From contig JAISOR010000134.1 in NCBI GenBank assembly GCA_031275535.1, positions 1 to 15,538 on the forward strand: a stretch of DNA of 15,538 nucleotides. Direction: 5' to 3'. Source of the DNA: Treponema sp. (GTDB taxonomy: Bacteria; Spirochaetota; Spirochaetia; Treponematales; Breznakiellaceae). The stretch's first letter is position 1. Each line of letters begins with the position of its first letter. The notes under the pieces were generated by a model. That model was given only the letters and a program-made list of their open reading frames with translations. It made no database searches and was not told the DNA's origin. Below, piece by piece: positions 7,850 to 14,956 of this stretch. Position numbers and translations under genes: made by a program.

Positions 7850-9181
7850 TCATCCCCGGCTCTCCGCGCTGGCCGCATGGCCCATAAGCCCCTCCGCCCG
7901 GGCGATCCGTTCCGCCGCAAGCCGGGCCCGGACATAGGCCTCACCGCCGGTACAGCGCAGGGTCGTAGGGGTTTTGAGGAAATGCCGGACCGAAAGCCCC
8001 CCGGTGAACCGGGCGCTGGCGGAGGTGGGCAGGGTATGGTTGATCCCCGCGGAATAATCCCCCAGGACTTCCGCGGCCATGGTTCCGATAAAGAGGGAGC
8101 CGTAGTTCTTAAGGGCCGGAACCCAGCGCTCCGCGTCGGCGGCCTGGAGCTCCAGATGTTCCGGCGCGATGGTATTGGCAATACGGACGGCCTCCGCCGG
8201 AGTATGGTAGATGATGATGAGGCCCCCCGCGTCCAGGGATGCCCTGGCGGTGGAGGCCGTGGGGAGGGCCGCCAGCCTTTTTTCCAGGGCCGCGGCGATC
8301 CGGTCCGCCAGGTCCCGGCTGGGAACCAGCGCCCGGGCCCGGGCATCCCCGTCATGCTCCGCCTGGGCCAGCATGTCCGCGGCGGCCAGATCCGCCCCAT
8401 CCCTGCCGGGGGCGTCCCCGGCTTTGCCGTCGCTAATGATGAGTACATCCGTGGGGCCCGCCACAAAATCGATCCCCACCTCGCCATAGAGGAGCCGTTT
8501 AGCGGCGGCCACGTACTTGTTCCCCGGACCGGCGATAAGGTCAACCCTGGGCACGGTCTCCGTTCCCAGGGCCAGGGCGGCAATGGCCTGGGCGCCCCCC
8601 AGGGCAAAGACCCGCAGCGCGGGGGGGGGGAGACTTCCCACCCGCCCGGCCAGGAAAGCGGCCGCCAGGATACGCCTATCAGGAAGCCCATCCTCCAGGG
8701 GGGGGGAAACCACCAGCACCTCTTCCACCCCGGCGGCGGCGGCGGGGAGGACCCCCATAAGCACCGATGAGATCAGGGGGAAGCGGCCGGCGGGGACATA
8801 GACCGCCGCCCTTTGAACCGGGATAACCCGCTGTCCCGTGATGAGCCCCTCCCCCATTTCATATTCAAAATCGACGATCTGGGCCTTTTGCCGCCGGGCA
8901 AAGCGCAGAATATGATCCGCCGCCAATTCCAGGGCCTCCGCCAGGTCCGGTTCCGCGGTTTCGAGCCTTTCCCAGGCGGCCCGGAGCGCCGCCGCCGGAA
9001 GCTCCGGCTTTTCAGGGGAACTCCTGTCGAATTGGGAAGCAAAGCGCCGCACCGCCCGGTCCCCCTCTTTCCGCACCGCGGCGATCACCCCCAGAACCGC
9101 CGCATCAAGCTCCGCATCCCCGGCCTTTGCCGGCCTTTCCTGCCAATAGGCGTCAAATTCCCCGTCCTCAATGATCCGCAT
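7850..9181 (-). CDS. hisD: Histidinol dehydrogenase
   Basis: Oxidises L-histidinol to L-histidine in two NAD-dependent steps, the end of the pathway. Length 443 is typical. Zinc ligands by comparison with the E. coli enzyme are Gln273 and His276 (in LAQAEHD), Asp375 (DYSAG) and His435 (GLMGH). The catalytic pair Glu341-His342 sits in APEHLEL. The family signature IAGPGNKYV...YGEVGIDFVAGPTDVLI spans about 216-248. GAGG and GGAGG sequences lie directly before ATG 9181, 6 bp after the hisC stop. Its TGA overlaps a possible ATG of the radical SAM gene. The coding strand contains C10 and C9 tracts (8621-8630 and 8698-8706), which could be slippage sites. Confidence 0.97.
   Translation of the reverse strand: MRIIEDGEFDAYWQERPAKAGDAELDAAVLGVIAAVRKEGDRAVRRFASQFDRSSPEKPELPAAALRAAWERLETAEPDLAEALELAADHILRFARRQKAQIVDFEYEMGEGLITGQRVIPVQRAAVYVPAGRFPLISSVLMGVLPAAAAGVEEVLVVSPPLEDGLPDRRILAAAFLAGRVGSLPPPALRVFALGGAQAIAALALGTETVPRVDLIAGPGNKYVAAAKRLLYGEVGIDFVAGPTDVLIISDGKAGDAPGRDGADLAAADMLAQAEHDGDARARALVPSRDLADRIAAALEKRLAALPTASTARASLDAGGLIIIYHTPAEAVRIANTIAPEHLELQAADAERWVPALKNYGSLFIGTMAAEVLGDYSAGINHTLPTSASARFTGGLSVRHFLKTPTTLRCTGGEAYVRARLAAERIARAEGLMGHAASAESRG
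8621..8706 (-). repeat. Two long poly-C tracts inside hisD
   Basis: On the coding strand there are 10 consecutive C at 8621-8630 (Leu-Pro-Pro-Pro) and 9 at 8698-8706 (Ser-Pro-Pro-Leu), 67 bp apart. The frame is intact in this sequence. Shorter tracts occur in hisF: C8 on the coding strand at 12073-12080 and G9 at 12237-12245. Confidence 0.8.
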
Positions 9182-9187
9182 CCTCCC

Positions 9188-10306
9188 TCACCCCCCGCCC
9201 TTGCTTCCTTCAATCCCCCTAAGGGCCTCCAGAAACAGGTCCATCTCTTCATCCGTGCCGATGCTTACCCGCAGAAAATCCGCAATCCGCCCCTGGTTAA
9301 AATGCCGGGCCAAAATTCCCCGTTCCCGCAGGGCGGCGAACAGTTCCGTCCCCCCTTTTACCGGAGAACGGATAAAAAGAAAATTCGCCGACGAGGGGAT
9401 AACCCTATAGCCCAGGTTCAGCAGGGCCCCGGCAACCCGTTCCCTGGTGGCAATGATCCGGCGGCGGGTCCCGGCGTAATAGGGAATGTCCCGGATCGCC
9501 GCCGCGGCCCCCGCCTGGGCAAGCCGGTCCAGGGTATAGGAGTTAAAGGAATCCCGGACCCGGTTGAGCCCTTCGATCAGGTCCCCGTTCCCTATGGCAT
9601 AACCGGCCCTTAGTCCCGCCAGGGCGCTCCACTTGGAAAAGGTATGGACCGTAAGCAGATTTGGATGCGCGCCGATATGGGGTACCAAGGACAGCCCTTC
9701 CCCAAAGGCCGCATAGGCCTCGTCCACCACCACTACCCGGCCCTGTTTCTCCTGATACTCCGCCAGGGAAAGCGTCTCCTCCAAGGACAGGGCCAATCCG
9801 GTGGGGGCATTGGGGTTGGGAAAAATCACCCCGCCGCAGGGTTTCCGGTACGCTTCTATATCGATGGAAAAATCATCCCCCAGGGGAAGGGTCCGAAAGG
9901 GGAGGTCCCAGAGTTTTGCATACACGGGATAGAAACTGTAGGTGATATCGGGAAAGAGGATGGGCAGGGGCGCCGGAACGCCGGGATCAGCACCGTCTTT
10001 AGGGGCGGGGCTGAAGAGGGCGGCAAAAACAAAGGCCAATACCTCGTCGGAACCGTTTCCCACAAAGACCTGCTCCGGGTTAACCCCGTACCTTTCGGCT
10101 ATGGCCCGCCGCAGTTCCCCGCAGCCGGGGTCCGGATAGAGCCTGAGGCCCTCCCCGGCGGCATCCTTAATGGCCCGGATCACCGCAGGCGAGGGAGGAT
10201 AGGGGTTTTCATTGGTATTAAGCTTAATAAATTTCCGGTCCCTGGGCTGTTCCCCCGGCACATAGGGGGTCAGGGATTGGACCCGGCTGTTCCAATAACG
10301 GCTCAT
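9188..10306 (-). CDS. hisC: Histidinol-phosphate aminotransferase
   Basis: PLP enzyme that transaminates imidazole-acetol phosphate with glutamate to give L-histidinol phosphate. The 372 residues are a normal fold-type I aminotransferase: LNTNENPYPPSP (29-40), GNGSDEVL (83-90), FPNPNAPTG (162-170, Asn166), VVDEAYAAF (193-201, Asp195 and Tyr198), the PLP lysine Lys225 in HTFSKWSALAGLRAGY, Arg233, and the carboxylate-binding Arg346 in FLRVSIG. Many HisC have SK-AFGLAGLR; here SKWSALAGLR. ATG 10306 has GAGG 5 nt upstream and lies 7 bp after the stop of the upstream fusion gene. HisC is fused to nothing and has hisD directly downstream. Confidence 0.96.
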   Translation of the reverse strand: MSRYWNSRVQSLTPYVPGEQPRDRKFIKLNTNENPYPPSPAVIRAIKDAAGEGLRLYPDPGCGELRRAIAERYGVNPEQVFVGNGSDEVLAFVFAALFSPAPKDGADPGVPAPLPILFPDITYSFYPVYAKLWDLPFRTLPLGDDFSIDIEAYRKPCGGVIFPNPNAPTGLALSLEETLSLAEYQEKQGRVVVVDEAYAAFGEGLSLVPHIGAHPNLLTVHTFSKWSALAGLRAGYAIGNGDLIEGLNRVRDSFNSYTLDRLAQAGAAAAIRDIPYYAGTRRRIIATRERVAGALLNLGYRVIPSSANFLFIRSPVKGGTELFAALRERGILARHFNQGRIADFLRVSIGTDEEMDLFLEALRGIEGSKGGG

Positions 10307-10313
10307 GCCATCC

Positions 10314-11660
10314 TCACTTCTTGTGCCTCCGATCCAGTTCGGCCAATACTTCCTCCACCCCGACCCCCGCCCTGGTCATAAGCACGGTGGTAAAGTAAAG
10401 AAGGTCCGCCGCTTCCCAGACTATGTCATCGTGGGTCTTGGCGGTGCAGACCTCGCCGGCCTCTTCCATCACTTTTTCCCGGACCAGATCATCGTCCAGG
10501 GCCGCGGTATAGGAACCGGGGCTGGGGTTCTTAAGCCGCCCGGCAATAATAGCCTGAAGGTACTCCCAGGTATACCGGCGGCCCGGATCAAAACAGGTAT
10601 AGGCCCCGGTATGGCAAACCGGGCCGGCGGGCTCTACCACCGCCAAAATAGCGTCCCGGTCACAGTCCGCCCGGAGGCGGAGGAGCTTTAGGGTATGGCC
10701 GGAGCTTTCCCCCTTCATCCAGAGCTTGTTCCGGCTGCGGCTGTGGAAACAGAGGTTTCCCCGCTTAAAGGTTTCCCGCACCGCTTCCCTGTCGGCAAAA
10801 CCCGTCATCAGGACCTGGCCATCCGGGGATTGGGCGATGACGGGGAGCAGGGAACCGGCGGGATCGGACGCGCCCGGGGGGGCAGCCTTGTTCCAGTTGA
10901 GGGAACGGACAAAGGCTTCGGCCAGGTCTATCTTCCCGGTATAGAGGGCCATCCCAAGCTGGACATCGCAGCCCAGGGCCGCGGCGGCCTCGATCTCTTC
11001 CAGGGAAGAAAACCCGCCGGCCACGGTTAAACCGCAGGAGGCCGCGCCCCGCAGCCGTTTTACCGGTTCCGGATCTATCCCCCCCATGGTTCCTTCCCGG
11101 TCCACACAGGTAAAGAGCAGTTCCGCCGCATAGGGTTCTATCGCCCGGGCGGCCTCTTCCGGATCGATCCCCGTGGGGGTCTTCCAGCCGTCTACAACTA
11201 TTTCGTAGCGCCGGGTTTCACTGTTTTCCGTTTTTCCGCCCCTGGCATCAATGGCGACGATAAGCCGCTCCCGGCCTATCTTTTCAGCCAGGGCCTGTAA
11301 AAAGGGGATGTGGACCTTAAACTCCCCTCCGGCTATACCGGCCCCTTTTTTCCCCGGAACCCGAAAGGCCATGGAACCGATGATGATCTTCTGCGCCCCC
11401 AGGCTCACCAGCTCCGCCGCCTGTTCCACGGTCCGGATGCCCCCTCCCACACGGCATTGGGCCAGCCGGAGCAGGGGTTTTATCAGTTCCCTATTGGACC
11501 CCCTGCCCATGGCGGCGTCCAGGTCTATCACCGCTACCTCGCCGTAAGGGTCAAACTCCCTGGCCAGGGCCGGGGCATCATCCCGCTGTAAAACCAACTC
11601 CGCCCCCTGTTTTAGCTGGACCACCTTGCCGTCCTGCACATCTATCGAAGCAATTACCAT
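10314..11660 (-). CDS. hisA-hisIE: Trifunctional HisA-HisI-HisE fusion protein
   Basis: A single 448-residue frame holds three histidine enzymes. Residues 1-255 are HisA, the ProFAR isomerase barrel: [12 protein letters not shown] with Asp7, VGGGIRT (71-77), VAIDARGG with Asp138, [12 protein letters not shown] and [10 protein letters not shown]. About 268-365 are HisI, PRA cyclohydrolase: [28 protein letters not shown], metal-site Asp332/334/336 and Cys333, Cys349, Cys356 in DCDRD and CHTGAYTCF. About 366-448 are HisE, PRA-pyrophosphohydrolase: [10 protein letters not shown] and [10 protein letters not shown]. Together they convert PR-ATP to PR-AMP, ProFAR and PRFAR. HisIE fusions are common; joining HisA in front is not. 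All key residues are present, with no frameshift. TTG at 11669 is only 1 nt from the AGGAG, so ATG 11660 (10 nt spacing) is chosen. It overlaps the hisF end by 7 nt. Confidence 0.95.
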   Translation of the reverse strand: MVIASIDVQDGKVVQLKQGAELVLQRDDAPALAREFDPYGEVAVIDLDAAMGRGSNRELIKPLLRLAQCRVGGGIRTVEQAAELVSLGAQKIIIGSMAFRVPGKKGAGIAGGEFKVHIPFLQALAEKIGRERLIVAIDARGGKTENSETRRYEIVVDGWKTPTGIDPEEAARAIEPYAAELLFTCVDREGTMGGIDPEPVKRLRGAASCGLTVAGGFSSLEEIEAAAALGCDVQLGMALYTGKIDLAEAFVRSLNWNKAAPPGASDPAGSLLPVIAQSPDGQVLMTGFADREAVRETFKRGNLCFHSRSRNKLWMKGESSGHTLKLLRLRADCDRDAILAVVEPAGPVCHTGAYTCFDPGRRYTWEYLQAIIAGRLKNPSPGSYTAALDDDLVREKVMEEAGEVCTAKTHDDIVWEAADLLYFTTVLMTRAGVGVEEVLAELDRRHKK

Positions 11661-12481
11661 CTGACGCAAACTCCTTTTGATTCGGCGTATTTCTTGATCT
11701 CCGGGATTGTGGTTTTTCCAAAGTGAAGCATGGACGCCACCAGCGCGGCGTCGGCGCCCCCTTCGGAGGGCCCCGCAGAACCGGCCCCTGCCCAGTCATG
11801 CCCCAGCAGGACCCGGACGATCTGATCCAGGTCCCCGGCGCCGCCGGAGGCGATCACCGGCACGGGGACCGCGTCCATGATGATCCGGGTCAATTCCAGA
11901 TCATACCCCGCGCCGGTACCGTCGGCGTCGATGGAGTTAAGCAGAATTTCCCCGGCCCCCAACTCCACGGCCTGAACAGCCCAGGCCGCCGCATCTATCC
12001 CCGTATCTTCCCGGCCCCCATGGGAAAAGGCGTGCCAGCGCGGTGTATCAGCCCTCCCCCCGTTCCCGGCCAGGGGGGGGACCCTTTTGGCGTCAATCGA
12101 AAGGACCACGCATTGGCTCCCGTAGGCCCGGGCCATTGCTTCCAGGAGGGAGGGGTTTTTCAGGGCCGAGGTACAGACCGAAACCTTGTCCGCCCCGGCG
12201 TTCATGGCCTCCCGCATATCCTCCACGGAACGGATGCCCCCCCCCACGCAGAGGGGGATAAAGACCTCCGCCGCTACCCGGCGGACCACGTCCAGGAGGG
12301 TGGCCCGGCTCTTGTAGGAGGCCCCGATATCCAGAAAGGTGAGTTCATCCGCCCCCTCATCATTATAACGCCGGGCCATTTCCACCGGGTCCCCGGCATC
12401 CTGGATGCCCTTGAATTTGACCCCCTTTACCACCCGGCCGTCGTCCACGTCCAGACAGGGGATAATCCGTTTAGCCTGCAT
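11654..12481 (-). CDS. hisF: Imidazole glycerol phosphate synthase, cyclase subunit
   Basis: Uses ammonia from HisH and PRFAR to make imidazole glycerol phosphate and AICAR. The 275-residue barrel starts [18 protein letters not shown] with catalytic Asp11, keeps Asp130 (LSIDAKR), [12 protein letters not shown] (78-89) and [13 protein letters not shown] (182-194), and ends with the usual [14 protein letters not shown]...VRW. It is about 20 residues longer than typical because of an Ala/Gly-rich insertion near 228-243 ([14 protein letters not shown]) in the later barrel part. The open frame continues upstream, but ATG 12481 has GGGAGG 5 nt before it and gives the conserved N-terminus. It overlaps the 3' end of hisH by 11 bp, which suits two subunits of one complex. 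Confidence 0.97.
   Translation of the reverse strand: MQAKRIIPCLDVDDGRVVKGVKFKGIQDAGDPVEMARRYNDEGADELTFLDIGASYKSRATLLDVVRRVAAEVFIPLCVGGGIRSVEDMREAMNAGADKVSVCTSALKNPSLLEAMARAYGSQCVVLSIDAKRVPPLAGNGGRADTPRWHAFSHGGREDTGIDAAAWAVQAVELGAGEILLNSIDADGTGAGYDLELTRIIMDAVPVPVIASGGAGDLDQIVRVLLGHDWAGAGSAGPSEGGADAALVASMLHFGKTTIPEIKKYAESKGVCVRW
11671..11676 (-). promoter_or_regulatory. RBS of hisA-hisIE inside the end of hisF
   Basis: AAGGAG on the minus strand, 10 nt before ATG 11660 and within the hisF coding region. It supports the ATG over the in-frame TTG at 11669, which is too close to it. Confidence 0.6.
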
Positions 12482-13106
12482 GGCAGCCTCCCGCCCAGTT
12501 TTCCAGCAGCCGGAGACCCAGGGTCCCGGATTTTTCCGGGTGGAACTGCACCGCCGCCAGGGCGCCCTGTTCCACCACGGAACAGTAACGGAGGTAGTAC
12601 TCCGCCTCGGCGGCGGTAACGGCGGCGTCCTGGGGGTCCGCATAATATGAGTGAATATAGTAGAAAAATGAATTTTCCGGCAGTCCCCGGAACAGCCCGG
12701 CGCCCGGCTTGGCCTCGGTACGGTTCCATCCGATCTGGGGAACCTTGCGGCCCGGAAAACGCCGTACCCTGCCGGGGATGACCGAGAGGCCCCTCACGGG
12801 CCGGCCTTCCACCGGGGGGGCCTCCTCGGACGCATCAAAAAGAAGCTGGAGGCCGATACAGATGCCCAGAAAGGGCTTATCCGCCCGGATCCAGCCCCGC
12901 AGGGCCTCGTCATAGCCGGATTTCTCCAGGGCCGCCATGGCGGTGGCAAAGTGACCGTCCCCCGGGAAGAGTACCTTTTCGTAGGGGGAGGCCCCCGCCG
13001 AAAGCTCCTCCGGGCCGCGGACAAAGCGGGCGGGGAGGGACAGCCGTTTTAAGGCGTTCATCACCGAACCCAGATTGCCCGCGCCGTAGTCCACCACTCC
13101 GATCAT
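12471..13106 (-). CDS. hisH: Imidazole glycerol phosphate synthase, glutaminase subunit
   Basis: Class I glutamine amidotransferase that feeds ammonia to HisF. The 211 residues begin [14 protein letters not shown] and show the catalytic triad Cys83 ([11 protein letters not shown]), His189 and Glu191 (VQFHPEKS), plus QIGWN and YYIHSYY. The oxyanion strand, usually PGVG in this family, reads PGDG (48-51), an uncommon Asp at the Val position. Start choice: ATG 13106 gives the conserved N-terminus and has GGAGG at 13111-13115 four nt upstream. A GTG at 13127 would add seven residues and overlap the hisB stop (GTGA), so it cannot be excluded. Confidence 0.95.
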   Translation of the reverse strand: MIGVVDYGAGNLGSVMNALKRLSLPARFVRGPEELSAGASPYEKVLFPGDGHFATAMAALEKSGYDEALRGWIRADKPFLGICIGLQLLFDASEEAPPVEGRPVRGLSVIPGRVRRFPGRKVPQIGWNRTEAKPGAGLFRGLPENSFFYYIHSYYADPQDAAVTAAEAEYYLRYCSVVEQGALAAVQFHPEKSGTLGLRLLENWAGGCHAG

Positions 13107-13123
13107 CCCCCCTCCGGCTTTGC

Positions 13124-13762
13124 TCACACCAGTACCCCCGGTCCCTCCAGGATGCCCTTGGTAGAGGGGATCCGGTCCGCAATCCGGGGGTCTATTTCAA
13201 CCGCGTCCCGCAGGGCCCGGGCCGCGGATTTAAAAAGGGCCTCAATCTTGTGATGATCGCTGCGGCCCCGGAGTATATCCAGATGCATGGTTATCCCCGC
13301 CCCGGTGGTAAAACCCTGCCAGAAATCTTCGACCGTATCGATCTGGAAGACAAGGCCCTCGGCAATCATGGGGGTATTGGCAAACATTCCGTCAAAGACC
13401 AGGAAGGGCCGGCCGGCAATATCCACCGCCGCCCGGGCCAGGGTCTCGTCCATGGGGAAAATACAGCTTCCCGCCCGGCGGATCCCCCGTTTATCCCCCA
13501 GGGCCTTGGCAAAGCACTGGCCCAGCACAATGCCCGTATCCTCCACCAGGTGATGCTGATCCACCTCCAGGTCCCCCTTGGCCCGGATCTCCAGGTCAAA
13601 GAGGCCATGCCGGGCAAAGGTATTGAGCATGTGTTCCAGGAACCCAATGGGGCAGTCCAGTTTTGCGTCCCCCCGGCCGTCCAAATTCAGCCTTATGGTG
13701 ATGTCCGTTTCTTTAGTGGTCCGGGTGATCTCCGCAACTCTTGCGGGAAACTTTTTTTCCAT
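13124..13762 (-). CDS. hisB: Imidazoleglycerol-phosphate dehydratase
   Basis: Dehydrates imidazole glycerol phosphate to imidazole-acetol phosphate using two Mn ions. The 212 residues are the dehydratase alone, with no N-terminal HAD phosphatase as in the E. coli bifunctional HisB. Metal-binding motifs are clear: GFLEHML (40-46, His44), DQHHLVEDTG (68-77, His70, His71, Glu74) and SDHHKIEALFKSAARALRDA (168-187, His170, His171, Glu174). ATG 13762 has AAGGAG 11 nt upstream (13774-13779), a rather long spacing across an A-rich stretch. It follows the hisG stop by 27 bp. Histidinol-phosphate phosphatase is therefore not part of this protein. Confidence 0.97.
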   Translation of the reverse strand: MEKKFPARVAEITRTTKETDITIRLNLDGRGDAKLDCPIGFLEHMLNTFARHGLFDLEIRAKGDLEVDQHHLVEDTGIVLGQCFAKALGDKRGIRRAGSCIFPMDETLARAAVDIAGRPFLVFDGMFANTPMIAEGLVFQIDTVEDFWQGFTTGAGITMHLDILRGRSDHHKIEALFKSAARALRDAVEIDPRIADRIPSTKGILEGPGVLV

Positions 13763-13789
13763 TTTTTAATACGCTCCTTGGTACTATTT

Positions 13790-14644
13790 TTATGGTACGA
13801 CTTTCCGCAGATCGTATTCCACGATATCCGTGGCGCCCAGCTTCTTCAAGCGGGGTATCAGATCCGGGACCTCGTCTTTTTTAACCGCTATTTTTACCGC
13901 ATAACCATCGTCACCATAGAGGGGCGCTACGGTGGGACTCCGCATGGAGGGAAGTCCGGCGACCAGTTCGGCGAAGCGGCCCTTGAGTACGTTCATCTCC
14001 AGCATCACCTTATCCCGGCCGTCCAGGACCGCCCGGAACAGCATGGCCAGCTCCTCAATGCGGCCCCGTTTTTCCCCGTCCGCCACGGCGGCCCTGGAGG
14101 CCACAAACCGGGTGGAAGACTCCAGGATGGTTGCCACTATCCGCAGGCCGTTGTCCTTTAGGGTCTGCCCCGTGGAGGTATTGTCGATGATCATGTCCGC
14201 GTCATCCGGGGGAAATACCTCGGTGGCGCCATAGGTGCGGACGATGCGAAATTGATAGCCCTGCCGTTTAAGCCAGGCCTCCGCCAGGCCCACATATTCG
14301 GTGGCCACCACGAGTTTCCTGGTCTTCAGGGCCGCCTCATCCAGGGCGGCGGGAACCGCCGCCACGATACGGACCTTATCCAGGCCCAGGTCCATCACCT
14401 CCTCCACATCGGCGCCGCTTTCCCGGATCCAGTCGAGCCCGGTAAAGCCCGCGTCATGGCTCCCCAATTCCAAAAGCTCTCCCACATTCTGGGGTTTCAT
14501 GATCTTGGCGTCCAGCCAGTCCGCGCCCATGGCGGGTCTGTAGGTCCGGTCCGCCAAAGATATGGGGAACCCCGCCTCCGTAAAAAGCCGGGAAATATTA
14601 TCAAATATCCGCCCCTTAGGAATCAAAATACGCAACTTACCCAT
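13790..14644 (-). CDS. hisG: ATP phosphoribosyltransferase, long form with regulatory domain
   Basis: Joins ATP and PRPP to form phosphoribosyl-ATP, the committed and feedback-regulated step. The 284 residues start MGKLRILIPKGRIFD. The PRPP-binding signature is YGATEVFPPDDADMIIDNTSTGQTL (about 138-162); it has FPPDDAD where many relatives have a Gly-containing RLGLAD stretch, a variant shared by part of the family. Residues about 212-284 form the ACT-like C-terminal domain of long-form HisG, which binds histidine, so no HisZ partner is needed. An open frame runs 39 codons further upstream through the attenuator, but ATG 14644 is chosen because GGAG (14652-14655) lies 7 nt before it and the conserved N-terminus begins there. 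Expression is likely controlled by the upstream terminator. Confidence 0.96.
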   Translation of the reverse strand: MGKLRILIPKGRIFDNISRLFTEAGFPISLADRTYRPAMGADWLDAKIMKPQNVGELLELGSHDAGFTGLDWIRESGADVEEVMDLGLDKVRIVAAVPAALDEAALKTRKLVVATEYVGLAEAWLKRQGYQFRIVRTYGATEVFPPDDADMIIDNTSTGQTLKDNGLRIVATILESSTRFVASRAAVADGEKRGRIEELAMLFRAVLDGRDKVMLEMNVLKGRFAELVAGLPSMRSPTVAPLYGDDGYAVKIAVKKDEVPDLIPRLKKLGATDIVEYDLRKVVP

Positions 14645-14655
14645 GTCTACACTCC

Positions 14656-14703
14656 AAAAAAAAACCGTGGACCCCGCCGGAAAATATTCCCGCAAGCCCA
14701 CGG
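14656..14703 (-). terminator. Attenuator terminator in front of hisG
   Basis: Read on the minus strand, CCGTGG (14698-14703) pairs with CCACGG (14665-14670). The stem extends by a few GU/GC pairs, and an inner hairpin CGGGAA/TTTCCG caps it. Nine T (14656-14664) follow immediately. This is a strong intrinsic terminator, yet it lies directly before the hisG RBS (14652-14655), so it can only make sense as a conditional terminator for the operon. Confidence 0.85.
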
Positions 14704-14746
14704 CTGCATACCGTTTGTAACGCCTATAGGGCGCCGGACTCCGGCG
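14700..14746 (-). promoter_or_regulatory. Competing hairpin segments A-E (antiterminator) of the his leader
   Basis: Minus-strand segments in order: A CGCCGGA (14740-14746), B TCCGGCGCC (14730-14738), C GGCGTT (14719-14724), D AACGGT (14710-14715), E GCCGTGG (14698-14704, also the 5' arm of the terminator). A pairs with B; the CGCC end of B pairs with GGCG of C; CGTT of C pairs with AACG of D; ACGGT of D pairs with GCCGT of E; E pairs with F in the terminator. A:B + C:D + E:F gives termination, and B:C + D:E gives readthrough. The middle stems are short (4-5 bp), so the energetics need computing. Confidence 0.7.
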
Positions 14747-14798
14747 GAAATGAGCATCCATGATAATGGTGTTTGCCGAACACGAGAATCCTTTTCAT
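14724..14798 (-). CDS. hisL: Histidine operon leader peptide
   Basis: A 24-codon frame, ATG 14796-14798 to TAG 14724-14726. The peptide begins MKRILVFGKHHYHGCSF and ends PPESGAL. Three of four successive codons (14760-14771: CAC CAT TAT CAT) are histidine, as expected of a sensor for charged tRNA-His. The distance from the last His codon to hairpin segment A is 13 nt, about the downstream footprint of a stalled ribosome, and the stop codon lies in the loop between segments B and C. There is no Shine-Dalgarno sequence; the ATG coincides with the start point predicted from the promoter (14805-14833). The start may therefore be leaderless. Function is regulatory in cis; the peptide itself probably has no role. 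Not found by length-limited gene callers. Confidence 0.82.
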   Translation of the reverse strand: MKRILVFGKHHYHGCSFPPESGAL

Positions 14799-14804
14799 GG
14801 TATC

Positions 14805-14833
14805 AGTCTACAGAGTTGAAGGGAAAAAGTCAA
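14805..14833 (-). promoter_or_regulatory. Promoter of the histidine operon
   Basis: On the minus strand TTGACT (14828-14833, five of six) is followed by exactly 17 bp and TAGACT (14805-14810, four of six, with the key T, A and final T). Six bases later is position 14798, the A of the leader-peptide ATG, so the transcript should begin there. Confidence 0.7.
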
Positions 14834-14956
14834 CGCGGTAATCTAACCGGATCGGCGCATATAAAAGGAACCTCCCCGCCGTAAGCCTCTCACGTACAAG
14901 TGTGATCTTGGGTATCAAACCCCACGGCGAATATACGCCCATGGCCCCTGCCTCCC
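14834..14956 (-). other. Intergenic spacer between the cyclase gene and the his promoter
   Basis: There is no coding frame of note. On the minus strand an imperfect GC hairpin (14922-14944: CCAT-G-GGCG with CGCC-GTGG, loop of 6) lies 12 bp after the cyclase stop and could help end that transcript, but no U run follows it. Further hairpins are too weak to call. Confidence 0.35.

Noticed and set aside
14645..14761. N-terminal 39-residue extension of HisG in the same frame
   Set aside because: It crosses the attenuator hairpins and U-run, is basic and unlike HisG, and the RBS plus conserved start favour ATG 14644.
14645..14956. T-box riboswitch for tRNA-His ahead of hisG
   Set aside because: No T-box consensus or long specifier stem is present; the His-codon peptide explains the terminator better.
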